A stretch of 64,000 nucleotides of DNA, taken from NCBI GenBank assembly GCA_951213105.1, contig OX578152.1, positions 101,580,568 through 101,644,567 on the forward strand. The letters are read 5' to 3'. Below, in pieces: positions 1 through 12,404 of the stretch; the stretch's first letter is position 1; every line of letters starts with the position of its first letter. Origin of the DNA: Amaurobius ferox. Lineage: Eukaryota; Arthropoda; Arachnida; Araneae; Amaurobiidae. The notes beneath the pieces are model-generated. The model was not told the DNA's origin and searched no databases. It was given only the letters and a program-made list of their open reading frames with translations. A program made the translations under genes and the position numbers.

Positions 1-99
1 CTAAGTATCCTTTCAGTAATCGTTATTGACGCAATCAATGAGTCCTCGTAGAGTGAAAATCCCTTTCCATTTGCCAAAAATATCAGATTGTAAGTAAAA

Positions 100-205
100 A
101 ATCCCTCTTCATTTCCCCTTAACATAGGTAAAAAGTTCCTTACGATAAATTAATCCCTCTTCATTTCTCCTTATCGTAGGTAAAAAGTACCTGACGATAA
201 ATTAA
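100..205. repeat. 52-bp tandem duplication
   Basis: Two adjacent copies of an imperfect 52-bp unit starting atccctcttcattt and ending acgataaatt. The rest of 1-900 is AT-rich DNA with short reiterated phrases (for example gcactgtact near 480-505) and no coding signal I can support. Confidence 0.7.
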
Positions 206-899
206 ATAATCCCTACATACCTACTGAAAATCAATTTAAACTACTTAAAACCCTCTTCAAATACATTCAAAGCGGATCCCCATAAATGCTTATATACTAA
301 ACCTAAGAAAGAAAATCCCTTTGTAGGGAAAAATGTCTTAGAATCATGAATCATTTGGAAGAAAAAAGCCCTATGCATACACTAAACAAAATAACATCTC
401 AAGGAAATCACACTCTCCTTTACACTCGCGTTACAGTAACTAGAAGAGAACTCTGTTCTAGGGACTGTACTATACTTCTAAGCACTGTACTTCTAGGCAC
501 TGTACTCGCGTAGACCTCAAATCCACCCACCCAGCGAGTAACACGTAACCTCCAAGGCCATTCTTTCACCCCTTGACTCTCCTTCAGAACTCGTTAGCTA
601 CCGTCATTGTTTCCGCAATATACAACTCATACACACTAAACATGCTGCCTAACATCTAGAACCTACAATAAAACTTACATTTCCATTCAAATGCATGTCT
701 CAAAAATGCACACCTCAAATGCACACATCAAAGACCTGCAATCTTACACGAAAGCATGCTTTACAGGGACGTGAAATCTTAAAAAGAGTATAAAAATCAT
801 CAAATTTACCCAGGAACCCTCAAAATCCTTAAATTACTCATAATTATCCTCCATATATGCTATATGACGATTTATAGCCTTAAAAAAGTGAGGAGTTTA

Positions 900-3300
900 C
901 ATGGCGTATTTTCCTTTTGACTCGATATAACTAAAAATCAATCGAATTTTTATCTTATCACTATATAATGAAAAATAACTGTATTGCATTTCTTGGAATT
1001 CGATTAATTCTTTTGAGTGATATCGCTCTCGTACAATCTTGCTTTTCCTGCAGTCTGCGGTATATTTCGTGCATCCATTGTGAAATTGACATTAAATTGA
1101 AACTTGATAACATTGCAACTAGATTGCATAACTGCAAATGAAGATGATTCCTTATCAGTTAAATTGAGATATAGGAAGACTCCGACTTTCGTTTTGTTTA
1201 CCCATAATATCCAAACGTATTTGTAGAGAAAGTTATATTTTGAACGTGTATAGGTTTCATTACTTTCCATGCATGCATCGTGTAAGCGGAAAGCATAATA
1301 TGCGACGGGGTCAAAAATTCGATTTTGAGTTTTCGACAAAAGACCCGTTTTAAGCATTCCTAAACTTGAATCGAACATTTTTGAAGTGGTGTGTGTGTGT
1401 GTATGTACGTTAGTAGGTGTGTCTGTGAATCTGTGGATGTGATCTCACAATCGAAAGGGGCGTTTCAAATGTAATTTTATAGGATTATTACAATCAATGA
1501 ATACCGGAACTATAATGATTTTAAACAGAATTAAATGTTCGTACTTCTCCAATTTTGGAATGAAAGTTTTTAAAAAATCAAGACTTTCAATAATGCTAAA
1601 TAAATAATTATTTATAACAATTTCTCAACAAGGGTTCCCAAGATATTGCAGGGTTTTCTGATAAATTAAATTAAAATAATAAAATAAGACCATCAGCAAT
1701 GTTAAATAAATGATCCTTTAATACGTAATTTTTCATTATAACACGAGTGACACAATTTAGAACACTAGAATGAAGTCTTTATTAAATAATTCGCGTTTAT
1801 TAAATAATTTTTCAATAAAAATTACATGAAATTAAAAAAAGTAGTAAGTATGATCAAATATATTACTTCGATATGCAATATTATGGAACATTTCTGCTAG
1901 CACCATTTCTGTGAATCTAATTCGTTCCCTCTATGAGGTAAGTTACTTTTGCAATGGTTTTGTGTTTTGATGCCAAAGAATTATTCGTCAATTATTGTTA
2001 TACATTTCACGGAACATTTATTTGAGAAAGAATTTCAATTTCTTCGATAAACCTTGTTATTCACTTCAGGGGAATTTATATTCTCCGATGTAGGAAATGT
2101 CGTGTGTTGCCCACAGCACGTGATATTATATTTTTACTTTTATTATTACATTTGATGAAGAACTTGCACACGAGTATACAATATAAGTTATTCTATTTGG
2201 TCTCACATTGTTCCCCAAACGCCCCGTTTTCAATTTACTTGGTATTAATCCAATAACAAAAGCACTTGATAAGGATCCTGTACATCATAATTTCGTTGAA
2301 GCAGTCACTGAATTACGCAGGGAAAGTCATGTGCTGCTCATATTAGGGTTTTCTTCTTCCTTTTTTTCGTAGAAGGCGTCATAGTTTGGTGTGTTAATTT
2401 CTAATTGACATCTGCTGAACTTTATAAAGCATTTCCCGTACTTTGTCTCATCATCTGTTATTATCAGCAAAATATCAATTTATCAGCAGTGATAAGATTC
2501 GAGACACGTGACAGTTCGAAACCAATTTATTTCGGTCGCCATTGACTGCAAGGTACTGTTAAAGTTCCCGTGAATTTAGAGGACTGTTCTAAAAGAGGAA
2601 TTTTCTTACTTTGGCAAACTAGATTTTAAAACGGTAAGTGAATTTCCATTTTTTAGCAAGAGCGTGACTTCTATAGTGCAAGTTCGCTCTACATGCGTGA
2701 CTTCTATCGTAAGTTCTCTCTACTACAAAAGTGCTGATGCTCAGTATGGCCGACAGAATTTTTGGGCGCATGTGCCAAACATTTTCGACTGCGTACCCCT
2801 ATAGGAAATACTGATGTATGATTATTTTTTATATATGCTTTTTCTTCTAAACGAACGTTGGTCCATATTAGAATAGTTCAAGAATGTTTTTATACTGAAC
2901 GGGCGCTCTAGTAATATTGCATAATAAAAGAAGTTGTTTGTGTGTCTGCGTCCTCTGCAGCAGGAAAGAAAGCGTCGGATCCTCGTTTAGATTTTTATTA
3001 AAATTCGAATTAGTTTATTAGTTACGAAATTTGGAATAGGAAAATTTGCATTTTCTGCTATTTTTTTTTTTTAATTAAGTATTTTTTTTTTATTAATTGG
3101 GCGCCGCTTACACTAGGAGAGCTGGTGTTTTGGTTAAATCGCAGATGTTTCGGTACGATGAAAAAACAGCTGATCGTACTCTTAAGTGTATTTAATTTAT
3201 GAATTTTCTAACTCTAAGAATTAAAAACACATTCTTAATATATATATATATTTTTAATTTGATAATATATTACCATTATGAGTATAGTGCTAACATTTAA
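900..3300 (+). repeat. Segmental duplication block, copy A (promoter side of MATH-BTB gene 1)
   Basis: This stretch is collinear with 30340-32650. Shared landmarks in the same order are an inverted-orientation family H/I-like repeat (near 960-2130 and 30400-31700), the phrase cagtgataagatt (about 2487 and 31957), a splice-donor context gtaagtgaat (2634 and 32102), and AT-rich tails ending tttaatttgRtaatata. Both copies precede a MATH-BTB gene on the same strand, so this is the upstream half of a tandem gene duplication. It contains no protein-coding exon I can recognise. Confidence 0.75.
2500..2633 (+). other. Probable noncoding first exon and promoter region of MATH-BTB gene 1
   Basis: The segment ends at a strong donor (AAACG|gtaagtgaat, GT at 2634) and is conserved with the equivalent segment ending at 32101 upstream of gene 2. 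Conserved core phrases include gtgataagatt, cacgtgac/cacatgac and a TTTCGGT..CGATTGA-like stretch that could surround the transcription start. No ATG occurs between 2500 and 2633, consistent with 5' UTR. Splicing to the acceptor at 11814 would give a 9.2-kb intron. The 5' end is a guess; the donor is well supported by conservation. Confidence 0.5.
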
Positions 3301-3909
3301 CTTAAACTGGATGAAAATTCGCTGCGATAAGATAATAAGTTTCTGAATTTTATTTCAGGGGTGAAGGAACATTTTTTTTTTCTTTTTTGAAACTACAAGT
3401 ATTTTCATTGTTTCGTTCTACTAGCGAACGGCGATAGCTCGCTTATTTGGAATGTATCAAAGGAGCTTATTTAGGGCGTATTACTCACGCTCTGTATAAT
3501 TGACTCGGTTGTGCATGGAAAAACAGATCGCGGGAATGGTTTTTGTTCAAGACAGGCGATTTGAAAATTGAGTGATGTTATATGTATTAGTATTATTTAA
3601 GTAGCGGGCATTTATTTAGGACCCCGCACAGCATCGGGATATTCAATCGAATATTTATATAAGGGTAATAGTATTGAGTTCATAATCATGTGATTTTAAA
3701 TTAAAGTTACTATATGCTATCCTTTCATTAATTTTCTTATTCTTTTCTCTCATTATATAACATGTCCTGGGGAAAATATACAAAATTAATACAAATAATA
3801 CAATATGAAAATATACAATAATGAAAATATACTTTCTTATACGCAAGGTTTTATACTACCCCACTGTTTACAAGTTATTTGTTTTCTACAAGTTATTTGT
3901 TGTTATATG

Positions 3910-4090
3910 CAGTGGCGGATTTTAAAATTCAATTTGGGGGTTGGGGGAAGGGGAGGGGTTCAATTCTAAATTAAGTTATATCAATCTCAAGAGGCTTAAG
4001 TAAGAGGTCTGGATGGGTTTGTGTCTGGCTCGTAGCCTTAGACCTGTCCATTGCCGGGACTCGTTTATTAATTTCGGGCCGGGTCAAAAT
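3910..4090. mobile_element. Possible hAT terminal fragment
   Basis: Begins cagtggcggatttta followed by a G-rich run, resembling the CAGTGGCGGA terminus common in hAT elements. No matching second end or target duplication was found, so it is at best a truncated relic. Confidence 0.25.
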
Positions 4091-4097
4091 AAACAAG

Positions 4098-5092
4098 AAA
4101 GATGAATCATGCATAAAGCATTGATTATGAAACACTTTTCAACTGAAATGCAATTTTATATAAACATCTCTAAAATGCGATGCATTCAGCTCTGATATAT
4201 TTTAAATTATCATAGTACTACAATAATTTATTATATTTGAAAACTTAAAACTTCATCGAAAATAATTAATTTTGTTCAAATGACGTCTTCGAAATATAAA
4301 TTGTCTGGCTCCCTATGTAAAAGCAATGAATATTTCATTCATATCATTTTTATTCCAGACTCCAGAGATAAATAATTTTGCTTGAAAAAAATTCAGCAAT
4401 TCTTATGCAACTCATCTTACAATCACTTGTTTACACTCTTCATCCAGTAAAATTATGCTTCGTTGTAGAACTAATCAAAGTTTGATGATCATTTAAACTC
4501 AAGAATATGGTTTGCATTGGCACAGAATATAGATGCACCGAAAATACGCAAAATAAAGCGGTTTTAGGACGGATGCAGCACTAAATATAAATTTAAGAGA
4601 ACATTAAAAATCACAATTTTTGCATTGGGGGAAAAAGATAGATGTCATATAATATTTTGAAGTGTGTCACGTGATGTCTTATATAATATGGGTGTAATTA
4701 TTATTTTAATATCTATTTAAATAACTAACGAATATATTTTGATGAAATTCTTTTTTATACATTTTATGGGATAATTCGAATATTTCCTAACATTTTCGAA
4801 GCAATTTGTGAATTTTAATTTTGCTCAAAAAATGCTTGAAAAATTAGGTCTCATAGTGTTCAATGTGTTTCACTTTTTTAACCAGGGTTAAATTCAAAAC
4901 TAATTGGGTGACATTATTCATTTACATTCCCGTATGTCCCTCAGACCCTCTCAACAATATAGTAAAATTTCATTTTGATAAAGCCATTTTTACAGCAGTT
5001 ATCGTGCGAACGGACAGACAGAATGAACAAAGTCATAAATACTTTTCAACTATGTTAGAAAGTGTTAATAAAAAGGCCAAATATATATCAAA
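4098..5092 (+). repeat. Interspersed repeat family F, copy 1
   Basis: Starts near gatgaatcatgcataaagca and ends near the cggacagacagaatgaacaaag region with a terminal aaagtgttaataaa. The same ordered sequence recurs at 40545-41860 and 59365-60675 (+ strand) and in reverse orientation at 7740-11330. Short ORFs in it repeat with the element and are not genes. The class is unknown; I see no transposase or reverse transcriptase. Confidence 0.65.
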
Positions 5093-5355
5093 ATGAAAAC
5101 AGAAAATTATGAAATTGATTACGAAACAAAATTAACAATTACTGGATGAAATTCTCATTGTCGCATATAAAGTGATAAAAGTTTGCTCTATATCAGGGGT
5201 CTCCAAACTACGGCCCGGGGGCCAACACCGGCCCGCGAGCACCACCAATCCGGCCCGCGGTAGCGTGCCGGACATGCCCGGTATCCGGCCCGTCATAGTT
5301 TATTTTGATTACATTGTAAAATTTATAATGCTTGTTTTTATTTAACGACCAATTA

Positions 5356-5661
5356 AAAAACACAATAACTGACATACATAATTAAATTGAACATTTTAAC
5401 TGTAATTAATGGTTTCTCATGTTTCGCTATTGAATGAGCCACGCGGAAACTAGCACGAGTTGCTGCTTCTTGTTCAGCATTTACTTTCTTAAACAACAAT
5501 TGCTGAGATTTCAACCCGCTTTTCAAAGATTCATATTTTTCTAACCGTAGACTTCCTGTAAATTTGGAGAAATTCTGAGAATGTTTAGTCTCATAATGAC
5601 GTTTTATATTGTATTATTTGGGGACTGATATTGTTTCATTGCAAATTATACACATTGCCAT
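5356..5661 (-). pseudogene. hAT transposase N-terminal fragment with BED/C2H2-type zinc finger
   Basis: Reading from the ATG at 5661, about 100 codons are open except for one internal TAA (codon 16). The start encodes a finger of the form CIICNETISVPK-stop-YNIKRHYETKH, i.e. C-x2-C followed by H-x4-H spacing. A basic, glutamine-rich stretch follows, typical of the region after the finger in GTF2IRD2/ZBED-like hAT transposases. It lies inside hAT termini with an 8-bp TSD. The catalytic RNase-H-like domain and C-terminal dimerisation region are absent. Clearly non-functional. Confidence 0.65.
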
Positions 5662-5695
5662 ATTACTTGACTAAATCAGGAAATATTGATATCCC

Positions 5696-7211
5696 TGTCA
5701 TAACGGTTTCCCGTTGACTCGGCCGACCGGAGAATTCTAACTTTCTCCAATTTTTACAACCCAGGTTCGAAACTTCTCTCGTCTGCAAGTAAAACTTACA
5801 GATGACCTGCCGCAAATACAAAGCGTAATAATAATAAACCCTTACCTTGAGTGGATGATTCTTCAGCTAAAGCATGGATATAGAAAACACAGAATATTGA
5901 AAATAATCACTAATATCCAAACTCAATGATCACACAGTAATTAACTAATCCAATCTTTATTAAATATGTAATTAATAAGTTATATTATGGAGTTACACCT
6001 ATTCTTTAATTATAACCACGCACTGGACACCGGCAGGATATTATAACACAATTTGCCACCAAATGATAAATATAATACCAAGAATTTAATACGTTACGTG
6101 GCACACACATTTCATATAGAACCACAATTGAATAAAATAAGGTATGGTCTAAAGTATGGTAATAGGCAGACAAGGGCAGAGCACAGGAGAGAATTATAAT
6201 CACAAATAATAATACTATTTAGAATTGCTGATTCTAGGAGTTAACACAAGGATCTGTAAATATGATAGTTCTCCGTTCTTGGAGATATCTGTTAGAACTT
6301 AAGGAATTTCGGAGAAAGTCTAATGGCTCCGCCAATGCATGTAAAGGAGCTTACCTTCGTACACAGGATAGTGTGAATAGGAGAGAATTACGTCATTGAT
6401 TGCTCACAGTACAGGTCATCTCAGTTCCCGGTCCGGCAGGGACGAAAATGCATCGCAGAAGATCTAAGTCGGCATATCAGATGAATTCTCGGACAGATGT
6501 TCGGGCATGAGAATTTTTCGGCAATGTCCGGCAATGCTACCTCGGACCTCTTCTTCTCCGTGGCGGCGGTGGCGACATTCCCAACTCGCGAACCCCGGAT
6601 TCCGCAGTGAGAGTCGGATCCCGGAGCTCTGGGCGAGCATCGAAAGTAAATTGAACTACCACATCTCCGTGTAATATTCAGGATGGGAATGCGCGACGAA
6701 CCTTTGCGTTCCAAGCTTATATAACCTTCCGAGACTCATAGGACTCAGAACCAAACAAGAAAACATACATGCCGAGAAATAAGTTCTCACCATCAGCCGC
6801 AGGCTTGCCCCGACACTCAGTCTAGACTTTCAGTACGTTGGACCGCTTGCATATACATAGAACAATCGAAACCTTTACATTACTTCCGATTTCAACTGCC
6901 GAAGAACATGTACATATGAAATCTTACTAGGCTTTTCATCATCCGAATGCAGACCTTGAACTCATAACGGAAAATAATTCTCTCTCTCACAGTGCGCGTT
7001 AAAAGAATTAAAATGGCTGAATATTCCTTTGAAACTGATAGATACATGTAGAATATAAATTGCATATATATAAGACGAGAGGGATATAATAACAGGATTG
7101 AATATATTAAAGGATGCATAAAAATATAGATATAAAAATATAATATAGATTTCCATGATTTTGACATATTTTTACACAGGTGTCGAGAGATTAAGAAATC
7201 TCGTCACAACA
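5696..7211. mobile_element. Solo LTR of a retrotransposon nested in the hAT element
   Basis: Begins TGTCATAACGG and ends TCGTCACAACA (TGT...ACA termini). It is flanked by a 4-bp direct repeat tccc (5692-5695 and 7212-7215), or 5-bp atccc if the final A is shared. It has higher GC than its surroundings, with a TATA-like gcttatataacc near 6715. There is no internal coding region, primer-binding site or second LTR, so it fits a solo LTR left by recombination. The family is not identifiable; the 4-5 bp TSD fits Ty3/gypsy. ORFs within it look spurious. Confidence 0.6.
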
Positions 7212-7739
7212 TCCCCATTGCTCTTTAAATTTTCTGCACTCTTGGCCCTTGGGCTCTTGAACTCTGGCCCTTGGGACTTAGTGGAGGAGTCAGTGTGGCC
7301 CTTATGCTAAAAAGTTTGGAGACACCCCTGCTCTATATACAGAGAACGCAGATGGGTAAATTAAAACTGGATGCAGAAAAATAATTTTAGATAGGAAATA
7401 ATTGAAAACTTATTTATTCGATATATGAACAATATGTTCTGGCCTGACTGTAACACGATACCGATGTACCAGGTGTCATGTGTTGTAACATCATGTGATG
7501 TATGCATTCAATAGGGAATATAATCATGTGATGCATGCATTTCAACAAATTTACTATTTGAGGAAGTTTTCATTCGGTTACTATCATTGGTCAAGTTGCA
7601 ATTTGTTATTTTTAAATTTATCGCAAAAAAGTTTAATCGCTTCTGTACTGTGATTGCTTGATTGGTTGACAAAAAAATATGATGTGGGCAACACATGACT
7701 TCCTTTATGTAATGCTGATTCTTTATATAAATTGATTTT

Positions 7740-10700
7740 ACATAGAGAAGCAGGGGATTTTAGAGCATTGTCTTTTTCGATAAAGTTTTAAACATGGAGT
7801 TAGAAAGTACTTTTACCTCCATAGTTTTAAATTTCCAAGTGAAATAAATTATTGTAGTACTGCGATAATTTAAAAAATATCACCGCTGAATGTACAGCAC
7901 TTTAGAGATGTTTAAATAAAGTTGCATTTCAGTTGGAAAGTGTTTCATAATCAATGCTTTATGCATGGTGGATCTTTATTGTTTTATTAAAATCGAAATG
8001 TTTTAATAAGATCGTCTGCTGTATAGATACATAGGATTTGATTCCGTTACTAAGCAGTACGATCATTTATTTGCAAATATATTGGTGATAAAAAATATCG
8101 TCTACGTAATGGGACGTTTACTCTTTCCAACATTAATTTTTAAAACATTTAAGCGAAGTTAAAATTAACAAATTGGTTCGAAAATTTTAGGAAATATTCA
8201 AATTATCACATAAAATAAACAAAAAATATTTTAGCAAAATACGTTGGGTAATTTTTTTAAGAAAATTAGAAATAATGAGTGTATTAGTGAAATAATGAAT
8301 GCATCGCATTTTAGGGATGTTTAAATAAAATTGCATTTCAGTTGGAAATGTATTTCTTGGTTTATTTAAATCGGAAAGATTTTAATAAAAACGTCTGCTG
8401 TATGAATATATAGGATTCGATTCCGTTACTAAGCAACATGATTATTTATTTAAAAGAAAAAATTGGCGATAAAAATATTGTCTGCGTAATGCTATCTCTA
8501 TGGGAGGATTGCTAATGCAGAACGTATAATATTTAATGTATGCAGAATGCAAAGGAAACAAGCTGTAAGATGAGTGGTATAAGAATTGCTGAATTTTTTT
8601 AACTCAAAATTATTTAGTTCTGGAGTCTGGAATATATGTGATATGAATGAAATATTCATTAGCTTTACATAGAGAGGCAGACGATTTTATAGCATTGCCT
8701 TTTTCGATAAAGTTTTAAGCATCGAGTTAGAAAGTACTTTTACTTCCATATTTTTACGTTTGCAAGTAAAATAAATTATTGTAGTACTATGATAATTTAA
8801 AAAATATCACCACTGAATGCATCCTATTTTGGTGATGTTTAAATAAAATTGCATTTCAGTTGGAAAGTGTTTCATAATCAATGCTTTATGCATGATTGAT
8901 CTTACTTGTTTTTTTTAAATCGGAAAGGTTTTAATAAAATCATCTGCTGTATAAATACATAAGATTTGATTCCGTTACTAAGCAACATGACCATTTATTT
9001 AAAAAAAATTGGCGATAAAAATATCGTCTGCATGAAGTTATCTCTATGGGAAGTTTGCTCTTTAACACTTTCTTTCATAGTTGTAAAATGTTTAAAACTT
9101 TTGTATTCTGTCTGTCTGTCTATTCGCACGATAACTGCAGTAAAAATGGTTTCATCAGAGTGAAATTTTAGTATGTTGTTGAGACGGTGTGTGGGATATA
9201 TGGGAATGAAAATGAATAATATCATCCAATTAGTTTCAGATTTAACTCGGGTTTAAAACACGAAATGCATTGAACCCTATGGGACTTGATTTTTAAAACA
9301 TTTAAGTGAAGTTAAAATTAACAAATTGGTTCGAAAATTTTATGATATATTCAAATTATCACACAAAATATACAAAAAAAATTTTTTTCAGCAAGATATG
9401 TTGGGTAATTTATTAAAGAAAATTTGAAATAATGAGCATTTGAGTGAAATAATGAATGTATCGCATTTTAGAGATGTTTAAATAAAATTGCATTTCAGTT
9501 GGAAAATGTTTCACAATCAATGATTTATGCATGATTGACCTTACATGTTATATTTAAATCGGAAAGGTTTTTGTAAAATCGTCTGCTGTATAAATACATA
9601 GGAGTTGATTCCGTTACTAAGCAACGCGATCATTTATTTTCAAAAAAATTAGCAATAAAAATATCGTACAAAAAAAAAATTGAGCAAAATATGTTGGGTA
9701 ATTTTTTAGAGAAAATTTGAAATAATGAATGTATCGAATTTTATAGATGTCACGTATAATAAAGTAATCCAATTTTCTGTTTTCATATGTATTGACAGAA
9801 CACAACACACATACACATAATACTCGGCCACAACGCCAGATCAGATTTTTGAACATCAATTCTGTTCGATTACATTTTCCATTCTCTCTTGACAGCCGTC
9901 GGGGAGGGGAAACTGAAGACGCGTTTTTCCCTCATAGGGACTTAAAGTTTGAAGCAAGAGATGTTTAAATAAAATTATATTTCAGTTGGAAAGTGTTTCA
10001 TGATCAATTCTTTATGCATGGTTGATCTTACTTGTTTTATTTAAATCGGAAAGGTTTTTATAATATCGTCTGCAGTTTAGATTCATAGGATTTGATTCCG
10101 TTACAAAGAACATGTTCATTTATTTAAAAAAAATGGCGATAAAAAATCGTCTGCATAATGCTTTCTCTACGGAAAGTTTGCTTTTTGGCACTTTCTAACA
10201 TAGTTGTAAAGTGTTTAAAACGAATACAATATTCATTAATTTTACACAGAGAAACAGACGATTTTAGAGCATTGCCATTTTCAATAAAGTTTTAAGCATG
10301 GAGTTAGAAAGTACTTTTACCTCCATAGTTTTATGTTTCCAAGTATATTACTGTAGTACTGTGATAATTTAAAAATTACCACCGCTGAATATACTGCATT
10401 TTAGAGATGTTTAAATAAAATTGCATTTCATTTGGAAAGTATTTTATAATCAATGCTTTATGCATGATTTATCTTTCTTGTTTTATTTAAATCGAAAGGC
10501 TTTATTTAATAAAATCGTGTGCTGTATAGATACATAGGATTTGATACCGTTACTAAGCAACATGATCATTTATTTTCAAATAAATTGGTTGTAAAAATAT
10601 CGTCTGCATAATGGGACGTTTGCTCTTTAACTTTTACCAACATTAATTTTTAAAACATTTAAGGGAAGTTAAAATTAACAACTGGTTCGAAAATTTTAGG

Positions 10701-11330
10701 AAATATTCAAATTATCATATAAAATTCAAAAAAATTTTCAGCTGCAATATTTTTGATTTTAAATCATTATAATTACTTTTACAACGAAGATTAATTTTAA
10801 CGTATGCTGATTATAAACAAATCAAGCGATTGTGAGGTTAGTTGTATAAGGATGACTGAATTTTTTCATGCAAAATTAATTAGGTGTGGTGTCTGGAATA
10901 TAAGTGACAGGAAAGAAATATTCATTGAGAGAACGAATATGAATGAGGATATGAATGAAATATTCCTTATTATTATCCATTGAAATATTCATTATTATTA
11001 TTCATTGAAATATTCATTATTATTATTTATTGAAATATTCATTATTATTATTCATTGAAATATTCATTAATTGTACATAGAAAGGCAGACGATGTATATT
11101 TCGAGGACGCTATATGAATAAAGTTCATTTTGCATAACTAGCATTGGCATTTTCGATGAAGTTTTAAGTTTTCAAGTATAATATATTACTGTAGTACTGT
11201 GATAAATTAAAAAATATAAGCACTGAATATATCACACTTTAGAGATGTGTAAATAAAATTGTATTTCAGTTGAAAATTGTTTCTTAATCAGTGCTTTATG
11301 CATGATTGATCTCTCTTAATATCTCGACCA
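7740..11330 (-). repeat. Cluster of nested or tandem family F copies in reverse orientation
   Basis: The phrases gagatgtttaaataaaattgcatttcagttggaaa, split here as 'gagatgtttaaataaa' and 'ttgcatttcagttgg', recur near 7905, 8320, 8833, 9471, 9958, 10408 and 11242. Each is followed by catgattgatctta-like and gattccgttactaagcaa-like motifs. These are the reverse complement of family F. At least five partial copies are piled together in the gene 1 5' intron. No coding capacity was recognised. Confidence 0.6.
10940..11070. repeat. Minisatellite, about 26-bp unit, 4-5 copies
   Basis: Unit ttgaaatattcattattatt plus attca, repeated almost perfectly. It appears to have expanded from the gaatgaaatattcatt phrase present once in other family F copies. 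Confidence 0.8.
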
Positions 11331-11814
11331 TCTCTGGTCCTAGAAACTCGGAACATGGACTCAATTTTAAGTAGAATTATTTTGCAGTTACTCACAAAAT
11401 TTTGTAAAATTCGATGCATTCGTTCTCCCGTGATGATGAGACAAGCACACACACATACAGACAGATTTTCAATTATTTTATTTATATAGATTTTAAGTAT
11501 AAATATAGAAGAGAATATAGTACACTATAAGATAGTTTTTCAATAACTATATGCCACGTTTTTCCAGAAGTTAAATTACCGGTTACTGGACCCTTTTCTT
11601 CTAACCATCACATACGCATGAGAAAGTCGAGTGGTCTTTCTCACTTCAAAAATGTTTAATGAGCTCCAGTAACTCCTTACTGTTTACGTAATGTTGGAAA
11701 AAAAAGAAGGGGAGGGAACAGTGACAAGAGAGCATTCTACAAATAATTTTGTAGTACATAAGAAATATTATGTAATAACTGTCACCGCATATATATATAT
11801 ATTATGTATTTCAG

Positions 11815-12404
11815 GTTTAAAGACCAGAGAATTCGGAAAAAGATTAATTCTCCAGAACCTGTAGTGATTAAAATTAAGTTCCGCTTGCTGCCTTGCTCTT
11901 CGTGTAATAGTCTTTCGTGCAAGAATTGCTTTCCGGTTATGGCGGACATCATTGGCGTCGTTCGAGAGAAATTGTTTTCCTCCTTCCAGTGGAGCATCCC
12001 CCATTTCTTCTCGTTGTCAACAAATATGGGTGATTACTATCAAAGCCCAGATTTCGAATGCGGAGATGCAACATGGTGCCTCAAAATGTATCCAAATGGA
12101 GATACTGATGAATGGAAAGGATGGTTTACCCTATATCTGATACTACTGAAACCCGGATGTTTGAAAGAAGTTGTTACTTTCACATTAGGTATAAAAGATG
12201 AAAATGCAAGAAACTACATATCTGAAGAATTTCATCATGACTTCGTCGGAGATGGAGCCTGGAGTGGATTGCGTATTTCTTTGAAATCCAAGATTCTGGA
12301 CGAAAGAAGCAATTTAGCGCCGGAAAATGTTCTGACAGTCTTCTGCACCCTTGGCCCAGATCGTATTATTGATAAAGCAGCCAAGCTAAAAAGTACAGGA
12401 AAAT
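11815..12404 (+). other. Gene 1 exon: 5' UTR tail plus MATH domain
   Basis: Acceptor AG at 11813-11814, donor gtgagt at 12405. The first 124 nt are probably untranslated. The intron start gtgagtactactcagaagttt is homologous to that of gene 2 at 34360, which supports this boundary. Confidence 0.8.

Larger units (their letters stand above)
5194..7330 (-). mobile_element. hAT-superfamily DNA transposon (degenerate, with nested LTR)
   Basis: The left end CAGGGGTCTCCAAACT and right end AGTTTGGAGACACCCCTG are terminal inverted repeats. They are flanked by a perfect 8-bp direct repeat ctctatat (5186-5193 and 7331-7338), the hAT target-duplication length. Subterminal CGGCCCG-rich sequence is typical of 'CAGGGGT...' hAT ends. 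Only an N-terminal transposase piece remains (5356-5661, - strand); the rest was lost or displaced by a 1.5-kb solo LTR. Confidence 0.85.

Noticed and set aside
4863..5096. Small ORFs beginning MCFTFLTRVKFKTNWVTLF (also near 8995-9225 and 41625-41876)
   Set aside because: The similar peptides are translations of the same dispersed family F end; frame and length are not preserved among copies.
6421..6714. 97-aa ORF in the solo LTR
   Set aside because: It lies wholly inside LTR sequence, with no domain or conserved start.
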